From NCBI GenBank assembly GCA_022578965.1, contig MU400627.1, positions 1-64,000 of the forward strand: a stretch of 64,000 nt of DNA, in the 5' to 3' direction. Each line of letters starts with the position of its first letter. Within the stretch, counting starts at the first letter, position 1. A model generated the notes under the pieces. The model saw only the letters and a program-made list of their open reading frames with translations. It searched no databases and was not told the DNA's origin. The position numbers were made by a program, and so were the translations under genes. The stretch comes from Xylaria sp. FL1777 (Eukaryota > Ascomycota > Sordariomycetes > Xylariales > Xylariaceae). Shown here in pieces: positions 45,789 through 58,853 of this stretch.

Positions 45789-47354
45789 ATGGGTGGACGT
45801 GAAGCAGCAATGGAAACAACGACCCATGATCTCGTACTTTCCACTCCCCATCACATTTGTGCCTGCATTGCTCCCACAGCGACAGTCTCGGACAGAGACT
45901 CTTCAATGTTTCGTACATCGACCTCCAAAGACAACGACATCCTAGAGAGAATTGAGCGAACAGGAAAAATGGCTGCCCCTCTGACACCACCAGCAGACCT
46001 TGGCTATTACGTCGACAGCGAGGATGAATGTGAAGTCGAGTCAGAATGTGAGCCCGTCCATCGGTATCTCGAGTAGGTTCCAGCTTTGCTTCATTACTCG
46101 CTCCTTGGGTCCTCGAATATGAAACCCCTTTTGAATGAACTGGACTCCCCAAAACAAGGCTGACCTGAGAACCGCAGAGACTTCTGGTATTGTCCGCTCA
46201 GCATAGGCAAGGTGATAGGGGGCGCCATACCGTATCGTATCGAACACAAACTCGGTCACGGAGGCTTCTCTACCGTATGGCTCGCGCGCAACCTCTTTAA
46301 CCAGCAACTTGTAGCCCTCAAGGTGCTGAGTATACACTGGCGAGCAGAGGAAGAACGCCGAATGAACCATGAAATTTCACAGAGGGCTCGCGGAGATAAG
46401 GCCTCCTCCGACTCCCTCGTCACATCACAAGCATCTTTCTACGTTTGTGGCCGCAATGAAGTCCCCCATCTGGTTCTTATTTTCCCGTGGAGAGGGCCGA
46501 GCTTGGACATCGAATGTTTTCATCTCCCGCCCTCGTTTCGTATTCGCGGAGCAAAGCACTTACTGGAAGCTCTGGCAAGTCTGCACGCTGCTGGTGTTGT
46601 ACACTCAGGTCAGTCTTCAACCTAGCGGACCGTCGTCGACTTGCGAAACTCTCGAAGTTTGGAATTAACCCACTTAGCAGATATCAACCCAGGCGCGGCG
46701 TTGTGGGGCATTGACTCACTGGACCGCCTGGGAACTATTGAACTATACGAGCGGCTAGGCCGACCACGCAAGGTTCTACAGTCAGAAGAGCACGGTGGTG
46801 GTGAACTGGTAGAGCCGGTGCATTTCCCGCGCGATATGCTTCGACCCTCCCTTTCTCTTGCCGACTTTGGCCACTCTTTTCTTTCTGGAACTGTGCTGGA
46901 GGACCGGATCCAATCGCCCATGGTCTTCTGCGCCCCCGAACGGCTTCACGGTGTTCACGCGAGCTTCGCGAGCGACGTGTGGAGCTTTACCCAAATCCTG
47001 GCTAGGCTATATCTCGGACTCGAGATCACTCACGGAGACGGCACCATATCGGTCTCTAGGCTGGTGGCCGCCTTGGGTCCGCTCCCGGCTCATTGGCGGG
47101 GCTCTTTCTTTGCTCCTGAGCTAGAGCGTGAGTGGTGGTATGACCAAACGTGCACGCTACCTCGGGATAAAGATTGGGGTTATGAGACTCTTGAAGAGAA
47201 GATTGATCGTCTTCGACCTGAGATTTGCGCCGAAGAGAGGAGGCTGGCTCTCGAGGTATTTCGGAAGGGATTCGAGTATTCTCCTGAAAAGCGGATTACC
47301 GCAGCACAGCTCCTCTCGGATCCCTCATTCAATGCTCTGTTGGCGTATTATTAG
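45789..47354 (+). CDS. SRPK-like protein kinase with altered catalytic loop
   Basis: Exons 45789-46072, 46178-46608 and 46681-47354 encode up to 462 aa. After an acidic leader (YYVDSEDECEVESECEP) comes the SRPK-type entry DFWYCPLSIGKVIGGAIPY. Then follow the Gly-rich loop KLGHGGFSTVWLAR, the ATP-binding Lys in VALKVL, the DFG motif in LADFGHSF and the APE motif in VFCAPERLHG. The catalytic loop reads VHSDINPGAALWG: the Asp is kept, but the Asn normally five residues later, which binds the second magnesium, is Ala. Fungal SRPK-like families are expanded and often lineage-specific. Weak or no activity is possible. In-frame ATGs at 45810, 45906 and further on make the true start uncertain. Confidence 0.8.
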
Positions 47355-48074
47355 TTGAAGACCAAAGCTCTAACCTAGAATGCTATCTATGGGGGTGCCT
47401 CTGCAAGGAGTTGGTTGATCTGCCCGCTGTATTGATTCTATAGGTGGAAGAAGCTTTGGAAGAGAAGAAAGTTCCACCAGAACCTTCCGTTGGGAGCCCC
47501 GAGATATTCAATTCGGCACGCTTGATACAATTGGTGCGAACCTGTTGTTTGGGGTGATTTTTGCTTTTTTCCTGGGGCGCCTTGTTCCTAGGACCGCAAG
47601 ATTCGATTGAATCTAGGAAGTCAAAAGAGTCGTTCAGGCACTTGAACTTAGCAGCCGTTCCGCAAGCTGTAATATTATCGTAAAATATTGAGAAACGGGT
47701 TCGAATCTCCTAAGAATTCTCTCGTCATCGCTCTGGTTGACCCAGTAAGGAAGTAGAGCTATGAAAACAACCGCTCCATGGTCTGATAAGAGGCCAAGAT
47801 AGTTCCATTCTTCTGTAGCAGATGATTCAAGCAAGAACCAGGGGTATGGCTGAAGAGTATACGGGTAGGTGGACGCTTCTGTCAAAGGTATGGGGAGAGG
47901 TACAATAGCAACACTCATAGGACGAGTGTAAAGTGGGGTACGACGTGCGTGGCTGTGTTGTGGACGACTCGAATATTTAGCCGGCTTACTCCTGCAGTCT
48001 TCAATTCAATCTTCGAGTGATCTTGATCTAATAGCCTGCTAATAGCTTCTTAAGTGGCTGTGACTAAAGTCAGA
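47355..48074. other. intergenic
   Basis: A 94-codon minus-strand frame at 47918-47634 has no recognised motif and is not called. The last 150 bp before 48075 should hold the promoter of the ankyrin gene. Confidence 0.45.
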
Positions 48075-51000
48075 ATGGCAGAAGCCTTTGGAATTGCCGC
48101 ATCGGTGGCGGGTATCGTATCCCTTGGCCTAGAACTCTTCCAAGGGATAAGCACTTATATTGAGGCTGTCCGGTGTTGCGGTGAAGAGATCAGCGCCATC
48201 CATCGGGAAATCCAAACGTTTCAAAGCTCTCTTTCAATCCTGAAGAATTCAATTCCGAATCTTTCCTCAAAACATCAGGCGGCCGGCGATACGGTCCTAG
48301 GAGCTGTCCGAGCAGCGGAGCTAGAGCTTCAAGCTCTGCACAACTTTGTGGAAAAGCTCGGGAGCCACTCCAGTCAGTCACAGGATCTTCTATCGACTAC
48401 TAAAAGGATGACGTTTGTGTTTCATAAACGAAATCTTGAGACCTTACAGAAACGACTTGATAGAACCAATATGTCACTTGACGGGGCTACACGTGCTCTT
48501 GGCCTGTAAGAGTACTTCACTTCAAAATAAATGGTGCGATTCTCACATTATTTTATTGTTAGGGTGATCATCTCATCTATCGACCAATCTACCGCGGAAG
48601 CGCTTGGCCAACTCTCTTTGCTATCCGCTATATCAACCAGTAATAGTTCCGTGTCTTCGGCAGTTAAAACTAGCCTAGATACGTTCATACCTCAAGTAGA
48701 CCAAGCTCTGGTCGAGATTAACAACTCTTTAACGATAGATATACCCACTTTCCAGCGAGATTTGGCCTCCATGTCAAAAGCTATGCACACATACGAATCA
48801 AATCTAACGCAAAGAATACAAGAGCTTCGAGATGATTTTCGAAAGGATGTGGTCAATAGACCCGATAAATCAGATTCACTGAAGTCGGTGATAGATGCAT
48901 TAGCTATTGCATCACCAGCGGGCGCGGCCCTGAATTCTGAGCTGTTCGGAGGAGCGCACAGAGCCGCAGGCATCTTGAAAGATCTCGCCGAGCGAAAGAC
49001 TAGTGATCCGCCACATCTTCTCAGCGCGGTAAGTAGACGTTATTACTGGTTTAGATTTTATATTGCTGACGAACCGAGTTCCTACTAGACTGCAGCCCAG
49101 CGTGCTCTGTACCGTCTGGTTTCATCTCCTGCTCAACTTGAAGAACTCTGTAAGCTCTATCAGGGGAGAGAGGTGGAACATGAGTTTACGATAGAGCAGC
49201 GAGATAAGCCTACGTTTGGACTGGAAGGAACGCAAAACTACCTGACTAGTTCGAACGCTATTGCAAGCAGGTATATTATATCAACCTGCATATGCCAACC
49301 GAAGCGCAAAACCGTTCGCAGACATGTAAAACTAGGGAGTCTGTCATTCAATACGCTGAGCGATAGGCACTGGAAACATCTGCCTGAATGCAGATATGCC
49401 AATAGCGAAGTTGTTTCTGAATCAAACTCAATAGGTTTTTCCTACAGCGGGCTTCGGTGGCTTTTCTCCAAAGCTATTCCTAGAGTTAGTATGTCATAGA
49501 ATCTTGCGGCAGTATATGTTTAGAAAAAGTTCGCCATATGAGGTTACCATTTCGGGACGGTCTGCTTTGCATGTTTGGGTTGATGTGAGTCTTGTTAACT
49601 GTATTACCTACTGAAACGAATATTCTTGAAACCACGAATTTTCAAGAGATTTATTCCCGTCTGGATCATAGATGAGACCTACACTAATCATAGTTTATAT
49701 ACAGTTACTTGGTATACTTGGCAGCGTGTGGGGAATGTATGGAGAGAGATTCACAACAATAACCAAACTACTACTGGGGGCTGGGGTGCCAGTCTCTTGG
49801 TATGATGACGAAGGATGGTAAGTCTTTCTGGGCACCCTCAGCTTTAATCAAAACCACAATTTTAGGCACTCCTGGTTGGATTACTGATGGTAAACCAGGT
49901 TAGCAGGAGCGCGACTTCTCAAGCACAATCCCAAGAGCATCTTCGATCTTCAAGGGTTGGTGCCGATTCTTTGTCAAGAAGCTCCAGAGGCATCAGTTTT
50001 CCATAGGTTTTACGATGGTTCCATCTCCGCAGGGAGCAATTGGTTTGCTGCTATTCGTAGCCCCCGCACGGCAAGGGAATCGATGGAAAGTAGGTACTCC
50101 TAATCAGATGGTAGGAGAGTGAAGATAGCTGAACGTTTTAACTTTTAACTAGTCCTCGGCTGCGGCCCCCTTAGTGTAGCCGTTATCCTTGGTGACGAGG
50201 CTAAGGTCAAAGATGTGCTAGCACTACATCCCTCCACTATATATGAGAAAAATCTGGCATTCCAGACTCCATTTCATTTGGCAACAAATAGGCCAAGGAT
50301 TTTGCGACTTTTGATTGCCACCGCCAATTCTCAAGAGCTCGATATTCGCGACGAGGACGGGGACTATGCCTTGGACTACGCGTTACGCTCGAGCTCGTTA
50401 TCCTGTGTTAATGGCAGCTCGTGGACTATTTGTTTCAAATGTCCATGTATCGAGTGCATTGAAATACTTTTGGTTTCCAAATGGCATTTTAGATTCGACT
50501 TTCTACGGTATTGCAACTCGGATTTGTCGCATGCAGCAAGGCTTAGAATAATCAGCCACCTTGTCTCTGAAAGAGAAGCACTTAAAGTTCTTGCTCAAAG
50601 TTCCTTGCATTTGGCCAATATCCATCGTTATCGACTGAAGGAGCCTTCCGTCCTCGACATTAATGCGCACATAGTTGCTGAAGTATTGCTCCAGGATGGT
50701 ATTAGGATTCCAGCATCGATCCGTACAACCTTGCTACCACCGTTTCGCTATGATAGCACTGTTACTAGGTATAGCCGGTGGTTCCGTAGTGATTGGAACC
50801 CATTCAAAGTAACGAGTTACATTTCTGTATATCACAACATCGACGCACTTGGAGTCGATAAATCTAATAGGTTAGCAGAGCTCCTATACGATAACGGGTT
50901 TCACGACGTTGACCAGGTTGATAACAACGGCCATTCGCCATTGTCGCTTTCAATTTGGCTTTGTTGTCATGAAATTCCTAGAATGAATATCCCATCATAC

Positions 51001-51882
51001 GTCATGTGGCTTATCGACCACGGTGCAGATATGTTGCTCCCATTTAAAGCCAAAAACCAAAAGACTTTCGATGAGTACATTGATACCAAATGGATTGCAG
51101 CTGACTTTATTCCGTGTTGTATATCGGGGTATTTGGCCGAATTCTATCCCACAAAGGAGAATCGCTCTGTTTTCGGTGAACTTCAACAATCCGAGATGGA
51201 GGCTTATCGCCGACTTGTTTCGCTAGTTGCGCCCTTAGATCATCACGATGAATGCCACTGCCAATGCATTCAAGTAGGGTGCCATACCATGAAACTATTT
51301 TTTCGGATGATATGGAGAATGAGCAAGATTACGAGAGAGGGGGATATCGGCTGGCCGTGTGGGCTGAGAGGAAGCGACTCCATTCCCAAAATTGCTGAGA
51401 GGATCTCAAGTCTTCTGCGAAGCTTGGCGTTAGACTTGTCGCAATGGGATAGAGTCACCACCTTAGCATTGAGGTATTTCACTTTTGAAGTGTTGGACTT
51501 GCGACATACCTGTTGTTTCATGCCATGGGGAGAGTGTGAGTTATCCGATGATGACATCGGCGAAATCGAGGACGAAAACCGGGTACAACTGGATCTCTTA
51601 GAGCTCCTCCTTCAGGATTTTCAAGTCGCCTACGACAGGTTTGAAAGTCAAGATAGCCAGGGAGATAAATTCACAAGTTTTGTGACTGCAGAGTGGGCTC
51701 CGAAAATGCAGCAGACATTGGCTGACCAGGAAGCAATCCAACTGACTGCATATGAGAAGATGGAAGCCGAACGAATAGGGGTACGATGGCAGCCAGAACC
51801 GGAGGTACAGAATAAGAGAAAGTATGATATGGGGGACTTGGAGTATTGGATAGAGGAATTAGACAATATCATGCCAGAATGA
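48075..51882 (+). CDS. NLR-like protein: PigL_N-type N-terminus plus ankyrin repeats
   Basis: A large multi-exon gene: 48075-48505, 48563-49028, 49089 to about 49482, 49513-49584, 49705-49817, 49899-50089 and 50153-51882. The N-terminus (FGIAASVAGIVSLGLELFQG, then long amphipathic helices with SSLSILKN) matches the helical fungal NLR N-terminal domain type (PF17111/PigL_N-like). Ankyrin-like repeats follow from about 49530 (SALHVWVDLLGILG, LLLGAGVPV, TPFHLATNRPRILRLLIA, DEDGDYALDYAL, LLYDNGFHD, GHSPLSLSIWLC). No NACHT/NB-ARC domain is present. The last exon ends in a Glu-rich tail. All joins keep phase except the third to fourth exon: the only GT..AG pair there is 30 bp, too short for an intron. 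Around 49482-49512 there may therefore be a deletion, frameshift or sequencing error. Such proteins are linked to fungal allorecognition and self/non-self response. Confidence 0.7.
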
Positions 51883-52829
51883 ATGAGGGAAAATGTACAC
51901 CAATTCCGAAGGACAAAGACTCAGACGATATAACGTGAGAGGATATTTAAAGTTGGCCGTGAGGAAAAATTGTTAATTCATCTTCCACGGCACATTGCAT
52001 AGGGCCGAAATTGATATCCTTGGATCGATAGTGATAGTTATTTAGCTTAACCCACTTATACACATATTCAGCCCACTGTATGCAGACTTTTCAGGACAAT
52101 TCATACTCAAGATATTCATTTTTTTTTCTACATCCTACGAATCATATATAAATAGTACTTAGCTTTGAGCCCTGTCACAATAAAGCACTCTAGTCGTAGA
52201 AAAAGCCCATTGTTTTATATATTATGGAAAGAATTCAGTACACCCGATTGATGTCGCTCGATTAAGAAATTTTTGATTTCACGCTAAGCTAGTACAGCGT
52301 AGGTTTAAAGTCCGGTCGGGTTAGCGTATACAGGGGTATCAGACTAAGCTACAGACCTAGCTATACTGCGTATGGGCTCTTCCGTACAAACCCTTTCGTA
52401 CAAATTTAATTATATAAGCCTTAGTAGCCTAGCTAAACTGTATATGCAGGTAATAACGGGTGTAAATAGCTAAAAACAAAGACCAACCTATGAGTTCTAG
52501 GCCTGGCGGTTAGATGGGGCTAAGTTGTGGCTACCTAGAATAAGTAGCTAGATAGGTAGGGGGTTTACATAATAAAAAACGAAGGCTTTCTTGCCCCCTG
52601 ATTAAGGCCTCTAGTTCAAGATATATACCCCTGGATCGCAAGGTTGGGAATCAATGGGAACAACTACCAAAAAAACGCAGGTGTCAATACGACGGGCGGA
52701 GTTCCGCAGATAACATCATATGTTACATTGACTGTCCCTGGGTCAGTATAAAATCAACTCGGCCCCTCCTCTCTATGCTCTGCTAAGCCATAAAAGCTCA
52801 TACAGACATTCACGTGCCAAGCGGCAAGC
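51883..52829. other. intergenic
   Basis: No gene supported. 52100-52220 is AT-rich. The segment 52290-52620 has a composition rich in CTA/TAG words (tagctatact, gctaaactg, tagctagatagg) that suggests an old non-coding repeat, but no second copy was seen in the window. Confidence 0.4.
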
Positions 52830-53754
52830 ATGAAGCTCATCATAGCTGGCTCTACTGGCTTTTTAGCCACTGAGCTGATCCGCCAAGCCATCGCACATCC
52901 TGCAGTCACTTCTGTTATCGGTCTTGGTCGGCGCGAAGCGCCCCCGCCCGCGGGCTCAGATCCAAATGGGAAATATAAATCATTTATTTGCAAGGACTTC
53001 GAGGCGTATTCCGACGAGACCAAATCGGAATACGCAGCAGCTGATGCTTGTATCTGGTGTGTATTTCCCGACGTGCTGCCTGATCATTCAATCATCAATC
53101 GCGTTCAAGATTGATCAGACGAAAGTAATGTCGACATCGCACAACGATGTCTTTGCTAACACGTTCTAAATCTGCAAGGACAATTGCTGTAAATCCCGAA
53201 AAGTTGGGGTCGGTGAGCTGGGAGGAAACGTGCAAGATTTCCCGAGACTACGCCGTCACTGCGATCGAGACCATATCTCAGCTACGACGCGACAACCCAA
53301 CTAGCAAGTTCAGGTTTTTCTATACCAGCGGATATACAGCGACGCGAGACCCCTCTAAAAAGCCGCTTCTATTATTGCGCAATTACTCTGTCATGCGAGT
53401 GCGTACACCAAGGCGACATTTCCATCTCCCTTGCACGGCCACGTGAGTGTAGCTAATGATGAACAGGGCGAGGCGGAGACGCTCATTCTCAAATGCGCCC
53501 AAGAATCGAATGGCGCAATTGAGGCCTGTATAGCAAAGCCTGGTTATATTGATGACCCGAATAACCCGAGATTTTTGTATAGATTAGCTAAGGATTATGG
53601 CCGAAGGCTCTTTGGTGTACCGAAAGTTACCGTGCATGAGATAGCGGCCACTTTAATTGATCAGGCAGTTAACAGCATCGAGAAAGAGACTTTGGAAAAT
53701 GAAGACTTGGTTCGAATTGGTGCCAAGGCACTGGCTGCTCAGACATCTTCTTGA
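52830..53754 (+). CDS. NAD(P)-binding Rossmann-fold protein (atypical SDR / epimerase-like)
   Basis: Exons 52830-53056, 53179-53398 and 53467-53754 encode 244 aa. The N-terminus KLIIAGSTGFLATELIRQA is the GxTGFxA dinucleotide-binding motif of atypical short-chain dehydrogenases. Then come VIGLGRR, ADACIW, the block VSWEETCKISRDYAVTAIE, FRFFYTSGYTA at the strand holding the usual active-site Ser, GEAETLILKCAQES and ACIAKPGYID. The classical YxxxK pair is not evident, as in many NmrA/HSCARG-like members, so it may sense cofactor or reduce an unknown substrate. It is cytosolic, with no signal. The joins are in phase and the gene seems intact. It lies 1.9 kb upstream of a P450 on the same strand. 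Confidence 0.8.
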
Positions 53755-55627
53755 CAGTGTATAGAGCGATACGTCTTATAACAATTACTCAATTTCTTTC
53801 CCACAGCAAGCGTACTAGGGCTCTCAGTTCTTAATGCTTACAGTTGATTTCTAGCTTTTATAATTTGTGAATATGACTTAGGTATATCGCCCACGGCTTG
53901 CCTTGACTAGGCCTCACTTAGGAATCTTGGCTGAGAAATCCGGCTCGATATTTTGCATATAAATCGTATTGTCGCGTTTCCATAGCCCGCAGTTAAACTC
54001 CTTGTAACTTGACTTTAAGCCCAGGTACTGTCGGCACAATGAAGCCGCTATCTTTTCATTATAGCGCTTTATTAACTATTATGTCTTAGTTACATCTCTT
54101 TTATGGCTCATGTGAATAGCATGCGTAGTTAAAATGAAGTTTTGCGGCTGTAAAATAACTTATAACTGCTAGTAATGCCGTATTCTTTAAGGGCATGAAG
54201 AATAAATGAATGAAGCGAGGGTTTGCGTTTATTTTAAGCGAATGAAGTATGAAGAAGTGACAGGTAAGGTCTGTTGTCTCGAACGACTTCCTTCTTGTTT
54301 TCATATAACCCCATGTTGGTTTCAAAAGACACTTGCCAAAAGGTCAGCTGTTCAGGGACTGTGGAATGCTGGCTGGGATGCAAAGTTACTTGAGTTTATT
54401 TTCAAATGACACGAAGCCTCAGACGTTAGAAAAGCCTTGAAAGTCAAAACAACTCTTCAGTTGGGACGCGTAAGAAAAAAGGGGGATAAATACGTACCAA
54501 ATTTTAATATATACCAGGCCTTTGTCTATTAACTTATGAGTATTGAAATGGAGTGAAGAAAACTCTAGATACAATGAGAGAGGCTATATCTTACTCATCC
54601 AAGTATACTCGATTAAATATAACATGGGGAATGAAGCGATCAAATAAAACGCAATCGATTGAAGTCAAAAACTAATAGTTCTAATAGAGAGTGTAGTTAT
54701 ACTCTCATACGGCCGTATGACTAAGCCAGACCTATCTACTCAGGGGCTAATTAACCCATTCACCCACTTTACTCTACTTCAGTATAGGAATACCCTCATA
54801 ATACTCGTCACAAAATCTCAAGACAGATCTGAAGTTGCTTAAAGGCTAGACCATTCATGGGGAACAGTCATTAATGCAGGGTTTACCCGTGAAGGGCGTA
54901 TCGTAAGATCCTGCCAAATGTAGTAATGTGGCGTTCTCACTGCAGCTCCGTTATCGTCCTTCTTCTTAGAGACCAATGGTACTACATTATACAACGGATT
55001 GCTTAAGCCAAGCTGGGCCTAAGGATGTCCTTCCTTCTTCATTCTACAATTAGTTCTTACTCTAAGCGAGGGCTGGAGAGTTAATAGGAGGTAATGAATG
55101 TTTTGCAACTGGTGACAAGAAACTAATCCCATTATGATAATTGACCCTATAATTAGGAACTGTGATACTACAATGTTTGTCATCATTATAGTAAGCGTAG
55201 ATATACCGTAGCTTATGTGCTTTACCAAATTCATGTAAACGCAGGCAACCTAGGTAAGCCGAGCTTCTAGTGAATAGATATACAGATGCAGGGTAGCTCG
55301 GTTATCCCTGATGTGAGATGCTGTTCTTGCGGCAATTGCGGGAAAACAATCAGTTGCATGTTTATGTTGCACTTGAGAATTAACTACTTAGGTGGAAAGA
55401 GGGAGTGGGAAGTTTAAAAGCCCTTCCGAACACCATTCATCGCCTTTATTAATAGGTAGCTCTTACAGCTAAAAACCCAGAGGGCCCATTGCAGTCCCCA
55501 AAGGCGATACTTCCTAATTCTGAGCCATCTTAGTCACGAATTTGAGCAACATAGTGCTGCCAATAACCAGAACGACTACAAAGGGCCAGGCATCAAACGA
55601 AGCAGCTGTAAGCGTTTGTGTCACGCA
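53755..55627. other. intergenic
   Basis: About 1.9 kb, AT-rich, with no supported gene. The final few hundred bases should include the promoter of the P450. Small frames around 54100-54410 show no motifs. Confidence 0.5.
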
Positions 55628-57472
55628 ATGTATATTGACATATTCTCCCAGACGCCATGGGCAACTCTTTCATTTACGACTTTTACTCTAGCCTTCGGCT
55701 TGTTTTATATTTACCATCTTGCCATGCCCAGGCCGATCCCGGGTATTCCGTACAATAAATCATCATCGCATAAGCTACTAGGCGATGTCCCAGCTATAGC
55801 GGATCATATGGCCAAAATAGAGGGGGGAACATTTATTACGTACATTCTAAAGACTATGAGATCGCTCAACTCACCCCTGATCCAAGTTTTCATACAACCT
55901 CTCAGCAGGCCTTCTTTAATACTTGGAGATTTTCCTGAGGCGTACGACATCCTAACGCGACGTAGGGAATTTGACCGAGCACCCACTTTGGGGAACTTAG
56001 TCAAGGGGATTGTGCCTAATATGCACATCCATCTCAAGACCGGTGACACGTGGAAAAATCAGCGTCGACTCATACAAGATCTGATGACCCCCTCCTTTTT
56101 ACACGAAGTTGCAGGTCCGGTATTATACCAGAATTTGATCGTGATGATTGACTTGTGGAGGACGAAGAGCCGTGTAGCTGATGGACGCCCTTGGAAAGCG
56201 GACGACGATGTCAATCAGATGGTCCTTGACGCGTTGATGGCGTTTAGCTTTGGGGAAGAGTTCGAGCAAAGCAGCATCAAACCAGCTTTATCAGCAGTTC
56301 GGTCAATGAACGAAGACAGCATAAAACTTATTAAAAGCAAGGGAAGAGACGAGATAGTCGAATTCCCTAGGGGGCAACAGGGCCCTATTCTTCGAGTCAT
56401 TCGAGAGCTGACTGAAATGGTCGGAGAGTTTCAGGGGAACCCTGCACCGACCTTGATGTGGGCTTACGTAACAAGAAAGCCGAAAGTTCGAAGAAATATA
56501 AGAATCAAAGACGAATGTATTAAGACGGAGTTGAAAAAGAGCGTGAAAAGGATAGAGAGGACTTCGGAAGGAGGTGTAGTCAAGTCAGCTGCTGATCAGA
56601 TGATTGTACGCGAAAAGATTCTTGCGGAAAGAGAGGGAAGAGCACCCGACTTTCTCTCCCGCGTTATGATTGATGAGGTGAGCATTTTCCTTCCGGTGCC
56701 TCTAACTACTTCGTAACAGAAGAGAAGCTTACCATGTTATTTGAAGATATTTGGTTTTATTTTAGCAGGTCACGAGACCACAGCCACCACGCTTTGCTGG
56801 TGTCTGAAATATCTCGCCGATTATCCCTCTGCCCAAAGCAAGTTGCGCGAGGCTCTGCAGAGTGCATTCCCAGGTCGTGGAACTACAGGCAGTGGAGCTA
56901 GGGGACGTATCCCTTCCATCCACGAAATCACTAGCACATCCGTCCCATACCTTGATGCGACGATGGAGGAGATGCTCAGATGTTCTGGCGCCATTCCTGT
57001 GGTGGATCGAATAGCTACGGTTGATACGGAGCTTCTAGGACATCACATTCCCAAGGGCACTGTAGTGACTTGTCTCGTCACGGGGCCCAGCCTAGTGAGT
57101 CCGGGTTTCGATATTGAGATGTCACGGCGGAGTCCTGCCAGCCAGTCCAACGTAAAGGAGGGGCGTCATCGAAGATGGGATCCTCAAAACATATCGCTAT
57201 ATGACCCGGACAGGTGGACAATACCTAGTAAAACGAGAGTCGGTGACATCGAGTTCGACCCTACAGCTGGTCCTAATTTATCGTTCGGCCTAGGTGCCCG
57301 CGGCTGCTACGGAAAGCGACTGGCCTATTTGGAAATGAGAATCTTCCTGACGTTGGTGGTTTGGAACTTTGAACTGCTGCCGTGTCCACCCGCTGTCTCG
57401 ACCTATCATGCTAAGCTTATTGCTAGTAACGAGCCAGCACACACGTATGTGCGCCTACGCGAGATCGCCTGA
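55628..57472 (+). CDS. cytochrome P450, long form (591 aa)
   Basis: Two exons, 55628-56677 and 56747-57472, with a 69-bp intron just before the I-helix. A membrane anchor (LSFTTFTLAFGLFYIYHLA, residues ~14-32) leads to the hinge RPIPGIPYN. Further motifs are WKNQRRLIQDLMTPSFL (C-helix), FILAGHETTATTLCW (I-helix), the ExxR of the K-helix in MEEMLRCSGAIP, the PDRW motif and the haem-binding FGLGARGCYGKRLAYLE with the axial Cys. It is longer than the usual 500-530 aa because of a basic, charged insert (KPKVRRNIRIKDECIKTELK to ADQMIVREK) before the I-helix and an Arg-rich insert (about 57120-57180) before the PDRW motif. The substrate is unknown. The start at 55628 begins right at the anchor. No damage was seen. 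Confidence 0.88.
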
Positions 57473-58853
57473 TGAGAACAAAAGCACCTGAAAAGACCTT
57501 GCTGACTTTGCGGTGTTGGTATGATGCAATATGAAATATTTAGTACCCTGATCTCCACGAAATTCTTATGACACTGAACCCTTGCCCTCCTTGGTCGTCT
57601 GTCGTCAGAGCCCTCGAAATTTTACATGATTGGTCCGAAATAAGACAAACTAGACGGCTAAACGTTGATATAAGCCTTTTTACCAGCGTGCAAATGAAGC
57701 ACAATAATGCTAATGTGATTCATCGACACTACTATGTATGATAAGAGAAAAAGAGGACTTCTACTGCACACTTTGTCATGCCTTAGAGAGTGCGCCTAGT
57801 ATACAAGCGGTGGGATGATGACCCGAAGTTCCGATATGGAGCGGCATTGGGCACGAGTTTGACAGTAGAGGGAGCGAGAGGTAGGCTTTGTGATAAAAAG
57901 GTAGTAGAAGCGAATAAGAGAGAGGCCGACCGTGTGTATGAATATGCCCGTGAGAAGCGCTCCGACGGGCATGGCGGGGTGGTATAAGCGACGTCGGCCG
58001 TCTCTCGGAGATAGTGGATCCGCCAGCACGGAAACGAAAGACGTATTCGCCGGCCCGGAGCCGTTCAACGGCTTATTGTAAACGCTGAAAAAGGGCCATA
58101 GATGTGTCAGACTACTCTATCAGTTAACCTAACTATCTAGCCATACTTACCACTTCCCTATACCTTATTGCTGATTAGCCGACCTATTCACTCTAGGACA
58201 AACCCCCCTGACAAGATATCGCTATGTCACCGATCAGAACTGTAACACTATGCCCCTGCATGCTTGGAAGAGAAACCTGTGAAGTTGAATACTTGACTCC
58301 TCGAGGTTATGATTATGAAACCTCAGGGACCCAGTAGGCTATGCTCAATAAGTACATTTTTCTCGGCTGAGGAGAATACGCTTGCATCAGTTCAACTACC
58401 TTAGAAATTATATGCTTGATATCACTGGCTTCAAAATATTATTGATATCGCCCTCAAGCATGCTGTAGATGAATTTTCCTTGGCTTCGGAATGAATAGGT
58501 TAACCCTTTAATCACTTGAAGAATGCCGTTTAATCCAATTAGGCAGTACTATCTCACTAATGTAGCGGTAAGAACCAATTAGATATTTTTATTGATATCG
58601 GGTATCACTTGCTTATATAAATGTATAATGGTATCATTCCTCTTACAAGCAGGCAACTAGAACGCGCGGAATTCAACAAGATGCTGGGCCGCCAAGATTT
58701 GTTGACTGTACCTGGAGGTGCTTTATTTGCTTTCCCAGCAGTCCAGGATAGGCGATTCGAAGTTCCGCACACCAACCCCGCCGGTCTCTAGTCATGGAGC
58801 CCGGGAGATCTTCCAACTGCGACACGCTGGTATACCCATGAAAAACTATAGGT
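57473..58853. other. intergenic between convergent genes
   Basis: No gene supported. A 65-codon frame at 57790-57987 is purine-rich and without motif. The sequence 58480-58660 is AT-rich. Confidence 0.5.

Noticed and set aside
47634..47918. 94-codon minus-strand frame
   Set aside because: Full-length from ATG to stop but without homology features; chance cannot be excluded.
57790..57987. 65-codon plus-strand frame
   Set aside because: Purine-rich sequence with no motif; probably chance.
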